From Syntrophaceae bacterium UBA1163 (lineage in GTDB: Bacteria > Desulfobacterota > BSN033 > UBA1163), in NCBI GenBank assembly GCA_002311635.1, contig DBZJ01000183.1:1-49514 (forward strand): 49,514 nucleotides of DNA. Reading direction: 5' to 3'. The stretch's first letter is position 1. Each line of letters begins with the position of its first letter. A model generated the notes under the pieces. That model was not told the DNA's origin. It saw nothing but the letters and a program-made list of their open reading frames with translations, and did no database searches. Below are positions 8,625 through 16,135 of this stretch, one piece after another. The position numbers and the translations under genes are program-made.

Positions 8625-9056
8625 CTATTTGTAGCTGCCTAACCATGTTACAGAATCCCTTAGATCGGTTTTATCTAACCCCTCGGCAAGCTTTCGGTCG
8701 GCGGTAATCAATGTGGTCTCATAGACTTTTGCCAGGCTGATATATAAAGCGTCGTAAACAGTAATCCCGTATGCGGTCGCTAACTCTACAGCGAATGAGA
8801 GCAGGGGTTTTGAGGCCTCTATCTTTAAAGGCAGCGATAGGATAGCATCGGTGATCTCTTCAACCTCGGAACGAGTCAGTTCTTTCAGACGTTGCTTCAT
8901 CCAGAGTGTGTTCCCAGCTTCAGGATAGATCAAATCCGGCGCGAGCAAGCCAATTTCCTCCCTCTCCACCTTGGCCAACAATCGCTCAGCCCTATCCGAG
9001 AGGATCTCGGGAACATAGAATTTGATCAAGACACTCGCATCAATCGCAAGATTCAA
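8625..9056 (-). CDS. vapC: VapC-type PIN ribonuclease toxin
   Basis: 143 residues. The PIN-domain acidic residues are present: Asp6 (AIDASVLIKF), the glutamate in YPEAGNTLW, the aspartate in VYDALYISLA and the aspartate in ITADRKL. These bind metal for single-strand RNA cleavage. It is the downstream partner of the antitoxin at 9053-9289, with the ATG overlapping the antitoxin stop by 4 nt. Intact by length and motifs. Confidence 0.9.
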   Translation of the reverse strand: MNLAIDASVLIKFYVPEILSDRAERLLAKVEREEIGLLAPDLIYPEAGNTLWMKQRLKELTRSEVEEITDAILSLPLKIEASKPLLSFAVELATAYGITVYDALYISLAKVYETTLITADRKLAEGLDKTDLRDSVTWLGSYK

Positions 9057-9289
9057 CGGGTCCTGTCCTCCCTGAGCAGCCTGGCGCTGTCAACGAAACG
9101 AACGGCTTTCTTCCGGAGTTTTCTCCTGAGGTCTGATGCCTTCTGGAAAATGTCAGGTGAGGATTGGTCCACTGTTCTTTCGAGGACCACTCTGAGTTCC
9201 TGTTGAAGCGACCTTTTGTGGCTCTTTGCCATGTTTTTAAACCTATCCAAAACCTCCTCGGGGATATTCCTTATTAGAACGTTTGCCAT
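9053..9289 (-). CDS. vapB: FitA/VapB-like antitoxin
   Basis: 78 residues. The N terminus MANVLIRNIPEEVLDRFKNMAKSHKRSLQQELRVVLE is a FitA-type ribbon-helix-helix DNA-binding domain; the C-terminal basic tail would wrap the PIN toxin. Antitoxin-first order and a 4-nt overlap with vapC are typical. A GGAGG ribosome binding site precedes the ATG. Two TGATATCA boxes just upstream are the likely operator for self-repression. Confidence 0.9.
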   Translation of the reverse strand: MANVLIRNIPEEVLDRFKNMAKSHKRSLQQELRVVLERTVDQSSPDIFQKASDLRRKLRKKAVRFVDSARLLREDRTR

Positions 9290-9305
9290 TGCCTTACCTC
9301 CTCCT

Positions 9306-9324
9306 TGATATCAAAATGATATCA
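9306..9324. promoter_or_regulatory. Probable VapB operator
   Basis: Two identical 8-bp palindromes TGATATCA separated by AAA, that is an 11-bp repeat period, starting 17 nt upstream of the vapB ATG. A ribbon-helix-helix dimer pair would bind such tandem boxes. Confidence 0.6.
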
Positions 9325-9417
9325 TAGGTTACACACATTTGCAAAAAGGATTTTTTGATCACAAAAATGTGGCACGGGCAGGTCTTTTTCTCCCGCCCGA
9401 ACAGTCTGAAATATCCT

Positions 9418-10068
9418 TTAGGTAAGACATCGCTTTGCGATGGATTCGGCGTTTTTCATCATCGTCTGGTAATCATCTTCCGTCAAACCGGCCCCGACGA
9501 CGATCTCGTGCAGGCGACCCACGGGCCAGATATCGCCGGGGGCATGGGTGTCGCTGTTCAAGATCATAGGGGCGCCGATCTTTTGAGCCAGCCTGGCCAC
9601 ATGACCGTTGGTCAACGAGTGGCCTTTGCGCGAGGTCAACTCCAAGGTCACGGAGTGCTCCCTGGCCAAGAGGACCTCCTCTTCTGTAATCAGCCCGGGA
9701 TGGGCCAGGATGTCGACAGAGGATTCGATGGCCATTCTGTTCGTCCCCGGCGCTACAGGCTCGACCATCGTCTCACCGTGAACCACCACCAGCCTCGCCC
9801 CTAACATCCTGCTTCTGCTGACCATGGCCGGTATGGCCTTAGGCCGGATATGGGTCAGCTCGATCCCCGGAATAAGACGAATTCCTTCCAGACGATTGAC
9901 CTCTTCACAAAAGGCCGCGATTCTGGGGATGATCAGATCCATCGTGGACGGGTCACCGTGATCCGTGATGGCGAGCGCCTTGTAGCCCGCCGCCTCAAAT
10001 CTCCGCGCCAACTCAGCAGGAGTGAGTTCTCCGTCACTTAAGAGAGAGTGGGTGTGTAGGTCAATCAT
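9418..10068 (-). CDS. PHP-domain phosphoesterase
   Basis: 216 residues. Metal-binding motifs of the PHP fold: HTHSLLSDG at residues 4-12, ITDHGD near residue 36, a histidine in VVHGE, HPG near residue 122 and NSDTHAPGD near residue 170. The histidinol-phosphatase-like subfamily hydrolyses phosphate esters in the cytoplasm, but standalone members of this size have varied substrates, so I give no symbol. Lies on the minus strand, separate from vapBC; the ATG at 10068 is well defined by the conserved MIDLHTH start. Confidence 0.8.
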   Translation of the reverse strand: MIDLHTHSLLSDGELTPAELARRFEAAGYKALAITDHGDPSTMDLIIPRIAAFCEEVNRLEGIRLIPGIELTHIRPKAIPAMVSRSRMLGARLVVVHGETMVEPVAPGTNRMAIESSVDILAHPGLITEEEVLLAREHSVTLELTSRKGHSLTNGHVARLAQKIGAPMILNSDTHAPGDIWPVGRLHEIVVGAGLTEDDYQTMMKNAESIAKRCLT

Positions 10069-10207
10069 ATTCGACTAATGGAAATGATAACCTCCTCCTC
10101 CCTTTCTACTAATCCATAAATTGTCATGTTATGCGATGATTGTCAAATGGATAATCCGTTTGGCTCTTCCAGGATTTCCGGCGAAGACCATATTCTATCT
10201 CAACAAA

Positions 10208-10470
10208 ATTCGGAAGGGAAGCATCCCCAATTCCGTGATGGGGAAATAAATCTTGGAGAAGCGGACAGACCGGACTTCGAAAGTTTTAGAATTGCGGTTC
10301 TTTGGAGTGTTAGGGCAAACGTTCGTATTCATTTCATTGGAGACTTTTCAAGGGATTTTCGAGGCCTGATCTCAATTTATAAAAGGTGCCGCCCTAAAAC
10401 TTACTCAGCCGGCCTATCCGCTTCATGGGGCTTAATTCCATCACGGAAAAAATGATGCTCACATTCGGAA
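10208..10470. repeat. Inverted pair of a ~90-bp repeat
   Basis: Copy one (10208-10300, + orientation) and copy two (10382-10470, reversed) share in order AGCATC, TTCCGTGATGG, GAAGCGGA, CCGG and AGTTTTAG. The intervening ~80 bp is not coding. The whole gap 10069-10560 has no credible gene. Confidence 0.6.
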
Positions 10471-10560
10471 GATTCATCTTTACAAAGAGAATGAGAAAGC
10501 CTAAGATCATTCTGCACTACTAAAATAGGGTGGAAAGAAGACCATCTCGGAGGAGCCGTC

Positions 10561-11214
10561 ATGAAGATGCGAGAATTAACGAGAGCCTGGCTTCTTGTGG
10601 GAACACTCATCCTCCTTTCTGCGGTTTGTCCCTCTTCTGCGAAGGAGGTTTACAAATGGGTGGATGAAAAAGGGACCGTTCATTTTTCAGAAGATGAATC
10701 GAGCGTCCCTGAAGAGTACAGAGGGCGAGCCGAAAAGAAGTCCATGCCGGAGGAAGCCAAGCCACCCGAAGAGAAAGCGACGACCAAGAAGCAAGATGGG
10801 AAAAAGGCCAAGGACCGGCCCTCGGTGAAAGAAAAGGAAAAGATCTATAAGAACAGGATCGAAGGCGATGTGATCGATTCCGTCAAGACGATCCTCTCCC
10901 TATGGAAAGACGGAAGGTACGACCTCTTGTATGATTGGGGGGATCAAAAAAGCCGAGCAGCCGTCAATAAAGAAAATTTTGAACACCGGATGAGGAAGAA
11001 AGGAATAGGTTTAGCCTCTTCATGGGAGACCATGCAAGACATCCAAGTCGATGTGAAGAGCGCCACGCTGGCCTATGTCACGGCGAAAATAGGATACAAA
11101 CTGGCAAGAGGAGGAGAGACGAAGTTGCGGACGGAGACCTACCGGATGTCCCTTGAAAAAGGCATGTGGAAAATTAGTCTGACGAAGCTTCTCTCCGTCA
11201 GGATTCATAAATAG
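10561..11214 (+). CDS. Secreted DUF4124-domain protein
   Basis: 217 residues. A signal peptide (residues 1-27, cleavage about PSSAKE) is followed by the DUF4124 pattern EVYKWVDEKGTVHFSEDESSVP. Then comes a charged linker rich in Lys/Glu/Pro (about 60-100) and a C-terminal NTF2/SnoaL-like region (DVIDSVKTILSLWKDGRYDLLYDWG ... KGMWKISL). Probably periplasmic; function unknown. GGAGG lies 7 nt before the ATG. The next small gene follows after 30 nt and may be co-transcribed. Confidence 0.7.
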   Translation: MKMRELTRAWLLVGTLILLSAVCPSSAKEVYKWVDEKGTVHFSEDESSVPEEYRGRAEKKSMPEEAKPPEEKATTKKQDGKKAKDRPSVKEKEKIYKNRIEGDVIDSVKTILSLWKDGRYDLLYDWGDQKSRAAVNKENFEHRMRKKGIGLASSWETMQDIQVDVKSATLAYVTAKIGYKLARGGETKLRTETYRMSLEKGMWKISLTKLLSVRIHK

Positions 11215-11244
11215 GGGAAAGGGAAGCGGTAAGAAAACAGACCG

Positions 11245-11568
11245 ATGATCAAGAAATATCTCAAAAGGCTGATCCTTGTGAACAAGGACGCCATCCTCAT
11301 GGAAGTCCTTTCGATAAAGGGATTGATGCAACTTCTTATGAAAACCCGGAACACGGATGAAAAATGGACGAGGGACGAGAAGAAGGAGATCAAGAGGCAT
11401 CTGAAAAACATCGCCAAGATCATCCCGGCAGTCGCCATCTTCGCCCTCCCCGGAGGTTCCATAATCTTACCTCTTCTTGCCGAGGCCATCGATCGAAGAA
11501 AAACGAGAAGGCTGGTCAGGAAAAATTCGGAAGCATCCAACCCTCCCCCGCAAGAGACTCTGTCGTAA
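11245..11568 (+). CDS. LETM1-like small protein
   Basis: 107 residues. The central segment RHLKNIAKIIPAVAIFALPGGSIILPLLAEAIDRR resembles the ribosome-binding domain of LETM1 relatives in bacteria: a basic helix, a hydrophobic stretch with PGGS, then LLP. Whether it is membrane-inserted or peripheral cannot be told. Family call is from the motif alone; the role is unknown. Confidence 0.5.
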   Translation: MIKKYLKRLILVNKDAILMEVLSIKGLMQLLMKTRNTDEKWTRDEKKEIKRHLKNIAKIIPAVAIFALPGGSIILPLLAEAIDRRKTRRLVRKNSEASNPPPQETLS

Positions 11569-11709
11569 CGGTGAGCGTTGAAGCAGGCGATCAGGTCCCT
11601 CAGCTTTAGAATGCGGGTCTTAAATGTCCCGGTGGTAATGTCAATTGATTAAATGCGTCCGGATGAGCCCTCACGACAGACGAATACCACCAAGAGAGAA
11701 GGAGGAATC

Positions 11710-12429
11710 ATGGAAGATAGAATTCTACATATGAAGCTGAGCGATTTTGAAAAGGAAGGGCTTTACCTCCTTTTCCCGGACTCCACAAGGTTAGAACTTA
11801 CGAAAGAGAATGTCGAAAAAGTCACGGAGCGTTATTGGCAAGACCCCACGAAAATACCCGAGGATAAGAGAAAAGCCATTGATTTCCAAAAATGCTACTT
11901 TTGCCCGCACAGAGATAAAGAAGACGTCTGTGATTCAATCAGACCCATGCTTCCATTTTTGGATATTGTCGACAAGTACGTGTCTTATGACAAGATCATA
12001 GCCGTGTACAAAGGGAATGAAGACAACTTGGTGCATGTCAAGTCAACAACGATGCAGGATGCCCTCAAATACGTCTCTATCCTAAGTTTATTGCGGTATA
12101 ACCTGGTGTTACAAAAATACTGGAAATATTATTATGGTATTATTCCGATTATGGGCGGAAGAGAGGTCGCCACCAGGGTCTACCTGAATATGTATTGGCT
12201 TCATCATGGAAACCTCGAAGAGATCGAGGGGATGATTAAGAGATTCGGGGAAGAGTTAAAGATCTCAAGCACGAATCAGGTGAAACGGCTGAATTTGGTA
12301 TGTAAGAACGATGCGTTCGTCAATGCGTTCGTAAACACCCAATTGGTCACACAATTCCTTATCCATATGGAAGATATTCTTACGAAGTCCTTCAATGAGT
12401 TTGAGAGAAGTTTCCAGGTCCGGCCATGA
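11710..12429 (+). CDS. Conserved protein with CxxC motif, function unknown
   Basis: About 239 residues starting at ATG 11710 (MEDRILHMKLSDFEKEG), 4 nt after a GGAGGA ribosome binding site; an in-frame start at 11653 lacks one. It contains CYFCPHRDKEDVCDS near residue 60, a possible metal site of three cysteines and a histidine. A region rich in Tyr and Leu follows (YNLVLQKYWKYYYGIIP), and the C-terminal half is helical. No enzyme family recognised. Soluble by composition. Confidence 0.55.
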   Translation: MEDRILHMKLSDFEKEGLYLLFPDSTRLELTKENVEKVTERYWQDPTKIPEDKRKAIDFQKCYFCPHRDKEDVCDSIRPMLPFLDIVDKYVSYDKIIAVYKGNEDNLVHVKSTTMQDALKYVSILSLLRYNLVLQKYWKYYYGIIPIMGGREVATRVYLNMYWLHHGNLEEIEGMIKRFGEELKISSTNQVKRLNLVCKNDAFVNAFVNTQLVTQFLIHMEDILTKSFNEFERSFQVRP

Positions 12430-12662
12430 CGGCGGCTCTTCCGCTGATTTAACACCGAAGGCAGGATCAGAGATGGCTCCTCCTTCGTTCATGAACATGC
12501 CTGACAGCTGCCGGTGAAGATCTGAGGTCACTCATTGAAAGGCAATCCTTCCAAATTCTTCCCAATTCCTCCAATCTTTGCCATTGACTCTCCTTTGGCT
12601 TAATTTTATAGTTTTTTCACGAAAACCAAACAAACCATTTCATCCAGGGAAGGAGTCGAACC

Positions 12663-14381
12663 ATGAAATTCTTAAGAGTTGACATGTCGCGCGAAACCAC
12701 CCGTTTCGAGGACGTACCCCAACCTTATCTCGGTTTGGGCGGCAGGGGCTTGACCTCCACCATGATCAACGCCGAGGTGCCTCCGAGATGCGATCCCCTG
12801 GGCCCGGAAAATAAGCTCATCTTCGCCCCCGGGATTTTGAGCGGAACCAGTTTGGTGAATACCAGCCGAATGTCTGTGGGCGCCAAGAGCCCCTTGACCG
12901 GCACGATCAAAGAGAGCAATGCCGGGGGCACCGTCGCTGCGGCCCTGGGCCGCCTTGGGATCACGGCGATCATCGTCGAGGGACAGGCGAAGAAGGGAAA
13001 ACAGTTTATTCTGCGGCTGGATGAAAACGGAGAAGCCAGCCTCCTGCCGGCCCAGGAGTTCAAAGGGATGCGGACTTACAGCTTGGTAGACAGATTATTG
13101 AAGGCCTACGGAGATAAAACGTCGGTCATGTGCATTGGCCCGGCTGGAGAATATCTCCTAAAGTCCGCCTCCATTCAGGCTTCGGATGTCGACGGCCGTC
13201 CTTGCCGATCAGCGGGGAGAGGAGGACTTGGCGCGGTCATGGCGGCCAAGGGCTTGAAGGCCCTGATCGTCGACCAGCGGGGAAAAACCCCTGATGCGAT
13301 TCCGGATCCAGAGACGTTTAAGGAATCGGCCAGAATTTTTGCCCAGAAGGTCAAAGAAAATCCTTTTACGGGCATGCAGCTGTCCAATTTTGGGACTGCC
13401 GGATTGGTTTCCGCGATGAACGCCATGGGCGCTTTCCCCAGCTATAATGCCACCAAAGGGGTTTTGGAGGGCTGGGAGATGATCACCGGAGAAACCCTGA
13501 CAAAGATCATGAAGGAACGCGGGGGAACTCCCGGCCATATGGGTTGTGCCCAATGTATCATCCACTGCTCCAATGTATACCTCGACAAGCAAGGGAACTA
13601 TGTAACTTCATCGCTCGAATACGAGACCATCTGGTCCTTTGGCGCCATGCTCGGAATAAACGACATGGATACCATCGCCCGCCTTGACTTCCTCTGCGAC
13701 GACATCGGCCTGGATACCATGAACACCGGCGTCGCCGTGGCCGTGGCCATGGACGCGGGATACAGAAAGTTCGGCGATGCCGAGGCGGTCTTTCGGATGG
13801 TGGAAGAGATCGGCCAGGGCACTGAAATGGGCAAGGTCCTCGGAAACGGCCCGGTGGCTGTGGGAAGCCATTTCAACCATCACCGTGTCCCGGCGGTAAA
13901 GGGCCAGAGCATCGCCGCCTATGACCCGAGGGCCATGCAAGGAAACGGCGTTACCTACGCCACCTCGCCCATGGGCGCCGATCATACGGCCGGAAATGTG
14001 ATCGGCGAATACATGGCCCGAAAACTCGATCCGCTGAAGCCCGAAGGTCAGGTCAAGGCTTCGCGAAACACACAGATCGCCATGGCCGGTCTTGATTCCA
14101 TCGGTCTTTGTATCCTCGCAGCAGCTGCACTGGCCGCGCCTGAGGCAAGAGAGGCCTTGGTCGGGGCGCTGAGCGCCAAACTGGGCACGCCGCTTGGTCC
14201 TGACGCCGTCGCTCGATTGGGGATCCGGACTCTGCAGGCGGAAAGGGAGTTCAATCGCAAGGCGGGTTTCACCAACAAGGATGATCGACTTCCAGAATTC
14301 TTCTATAAAGAAGCCCTGCCACCTCACAACACCGTGTTCGCGGTGACCGATGAGGAGCTGGACAGCACGTTCGCTTTCTAA
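12663..14381 (+). CDS. aor: Aldehyde ferredoxin oxidoreductase
   Basis: 572 residues. Oxidises aldehydes to acids with ferredoxin as acceptor, using tungsten-bis-pyranopterin and a [4Fe-4S] cluster. The cluster ligands are visible as Cys295, Cys298 and Cys302 (MGCAQCIIHC) and the distant Cys483 (GLCIL), the spacing of the Pyrococcus enzyme. N-terminal GLGGRGL, AKSPLTGTIKESNAGG and DDIGLDTMNTG are pterin-binding segments. Slightly shorter than the usual 600 residues but with all key parts. SD AAGGAG lies 7 nt before the ATG. No cofactor genes adjoin. Exact aldehyde substrate cannot be read from the sequence. Confidence 0.9.
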   Translation: MKFLRVDMSRETTRFEDVPQPYLGLGGRGLTSTMINAEVPPRCDPLGPENKLIFAPGILSGTSLVNTSRMSVGAKSPLTGTIKESNAGGTVAAALGRLGITAIIVEGQAKKGKQFILRLDENGEASLLPAQEFKGMRTYSLVDRLLKAYGDKTSVMCIGPAGEYLLKSASIQASDVDGRPCRSAGRGGLGAVMAAKGLKALIVDQRGKTPDAIPDPETFKESARIFAQKVKENPFTGMQLSNFGTAGLVSAMNAMGAFPSYNATKGVLEGWEMITGETLTKIMKERGGTPGHMGCAQCIIHCSNVYLDKQGNYVTSSLEYETIWSFGAMLGINDMDTIARLDFLCDDIGLDTMNTGVAVAVAMDAGYRKFGDAEAVFRMVEEIGQGTEMGKVLGNGPVAVGSHFNHHRVPAVKGQSIAAYDPRAMQGNGVTYATSPMGADHTAGNVIGEYMARKLDPLKPEGQVKASRNTQIAMAGLDSIGLCILAAAALAAPEAREALVGALSAKLGTPLGPDAVARLGIRTLQAEREFNRKAGFTNKDDRLPEFFYKEALPPHNTVFAVTDEELDSTFAF

Positions 14382-14492
14382 CGGCTCTTAGGTCAAGTGC
14401 GCGTCGCTCGTCGATGGAGCCTTCGCGGGGATGAGTGTGGGCGCCCTGTCTTTGCCCCCTCCCGAGAGGTCGGAGCCTCAGGCCACAGAGGA

Positions 14493-15929
14493 TCACGAGA
14501 AAGCGGAGTTCCCTTCACTCGCTGGAAGGGTGAAGTAAAAGGTGGCACCTCTTCCCAGTTCCGATTCGACCCAGATATACCCTCCATGTCGTTCCACAAT
14601 CTTTTGGCATATCGCCAGACCGATACCAGTGCCGGCATACTTCTCCCGGCTATGAAGCCGCTGGAAGACGATGAAAATGCGCTTGGCATACTCCGGGGCG
14701 ATACCGATCCCGTTGTCGCGTACAGAGAACGTCCACCCGTTGCCATTGCGGCCGGCCGAGACGTGAATGCGGGGCGATTCGCTTCCACGGAACTTGATGG
14801 CGTTCCCGATCAGGTTTTGAAACAACTGCATCAATTGCGGGCTGTTGGCGGTGACCGTCGGAAGGGCGTCATGGGTTACGACGGCCCCATTTTCCTCGAT
14901 CGCCACCTTCAGGTTGTCGAGGGACTGATGGAGGACGGTCTCACAGTCCGTGGACTCGAGTTCACTGCTCTCCGTCCTGACGCGGGAGTAAGCGAGCAGG
15001 TCATTGATCAGCCTCCACATGCGGATGGCTCCGTCCATGGCAAAGACGATGAACTCGTCGGCATCGGAGTCGAGCTTGCCTTTGTATCGCCTGGCCAGCA
15101 GCTGAACATAACTTGTCACCATGCGCAACGGTTCCTGGAGGTCGTGCGAGGCGACGTAAGCAAATTGCTCCAGATCCCTGTTCGACCTGGCGAGTTCTTC
15201 GGTTTTCTTTTCCAGCGCCTCTTCTGCCCGCCGGCGCTCGCTAATTTTGGTTTGCAACGACCGATTTGCTTGTCGCAAGGCCAAGGTCCGCTCCTCGACT
15301 TGCTTTTCCAGCTCACTCTGTGCGCTTCGAAGCTCTTCCCGATTCTTCTCCCGTGCGTATTCGAACAGGTAAGAAAAGACAGAGACCACCAAAAAGGAGA
15401 AGAGGAATCTTAATTTGAAATCGAAGCTATAGCGGGCAAAGATGGGCGGTGGGGTTTTGATCAGGAAAAGGGCGATCACGGGCAACGAGATCAACGCAGT
15501 GGCGATGGCTCCTCTTTTAGATCCGAGGAAGAAGCAGGCGATCAAAGGGAAGGCATAGTAAAAGACAAACCCGGTTCCGTTGATCCCGCCCGTCAGGAAT
15601 ACATAAACCAGGAGGAGGGCGGAGATCATGATGCCAAAACGGATATTAACGTTGTAGTTTCTGTAGCGTTGAGCGTGTAAGAGATTGATCGTCAGCAAAA
15701 AAGCCAAGGCAAGATCGAATATCCCAACGGTATAATTTTGCTTTTTTAACGCAATGATTCCAAAGGGAACGAGAGTGATGATGCTCAGTGTGGAGATTGG
15801 AAAAATGATGAATACGGGGCGAGTCTGCTCCACGCCGGGAGGACGGTTTAAATAGCCGTCCCGAATGCTCGTTAAGTATTGAAGAATATGGGTGATCTCT
15901 AACCTCTGAGGAATCCAGCTCTTACGCAT
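14493..15929 (-). CDS. Membrane sensor histidine kinase
   Basis: 478 residues. The N terminus (about 1-190) has five or six membrane helices, followed by a coiled coil. HisKA has the phospho-acceptor histidine in FAYVASHDLQEPLRMV. The HATPase domain has NLIGNAIKFRG (N box), DNGIGIAPEYAKRIF (G1), GTGIGLAICQKIVERHGG (G2). It is a paralogue of the kinase at 19290-21500, identical over long kinase stretches but lacking that protein's two PAS domains. Start set by comparison with the paralogue's MRKSRIP N terminus; the frame runs open to 15995. Last gene of the leftward signalling cluster, 206 nt after its neighbour. Confidence 0.85.
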   Translation of the reverse strand: MRKSWIPQRLEITHILQYLTSIRDGYLNRPPGVEQTRPVFIIFPISTLSIITLVPFGIIALKKQNYTVGIFDLALAFLLTINLLHAQRYRNYNVNIRFGIMISALLLVYVFLTGGINGTGFVFYYAFPLIACFFLGSKRGAIATALISLPVIALFLIKTPPPIFARYSFDFKLRFLFSFLVVSVFSYLFEYAREKNREELRSAQSELEKQVEERTLALRQANRSLQTKISERRRAEEALEKKTEELARSNRDLEQFAYVASHDLQEPLRMVTSYVQLLARRYKGKLDSDADEFIVFAMDGAIRMWRLINDLLAYSRVRTESSELESTDCETVLHQSLDNLKVAIEENGAVVTHDALPTVTANSPQLMQLFQNLIGNAIKFRGSESPRIHVSAGRNGNGWTFSVRDNGIGIAPEYAKRIFIVFQRLHSREKYAGTGIGLAICQKIVERHGGYIWVESELGRGATFYFTLPASEGNSAFS

Positions 15930-16135
15930 AAACCTGTCCATCCCGTAAGCAAGGCGACCACGGGTCAGGTCTTGGCAGGTGGTTGAAAAACTCACAGAGA
16001 ACGCAAACGATCACTGGAGCGCCTCTTCTCATCAAATCGATTTCATTCATTTTGATCTCTTGAATCATGCCGAAGGCGACCGCTATGGAGTCTTTCGACG
16101 ACCGGTTGACCGTTCGCTTACTGCCCTTCTCCGTT

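Noticed and set aside
10126..10455. 109-codon frame in the gap before the DUF4124 gene
   Set aside because: It runs through the inverted repeat pair and has no ribosome binding site or domain.
13608..14327. 239-codon open frame antisense to the aldehyde oxidoreductase
   Set aside because: Histidine/glycine-rich shadow with no domain; the plus-strand enzyme is certain.
14397..15413. 338-codon open frame antisense to the first histidine kinase
   Set aside because: Mirror of a high-GC coding frame; the minus-strand kinase has all motifs and this frame shows none.
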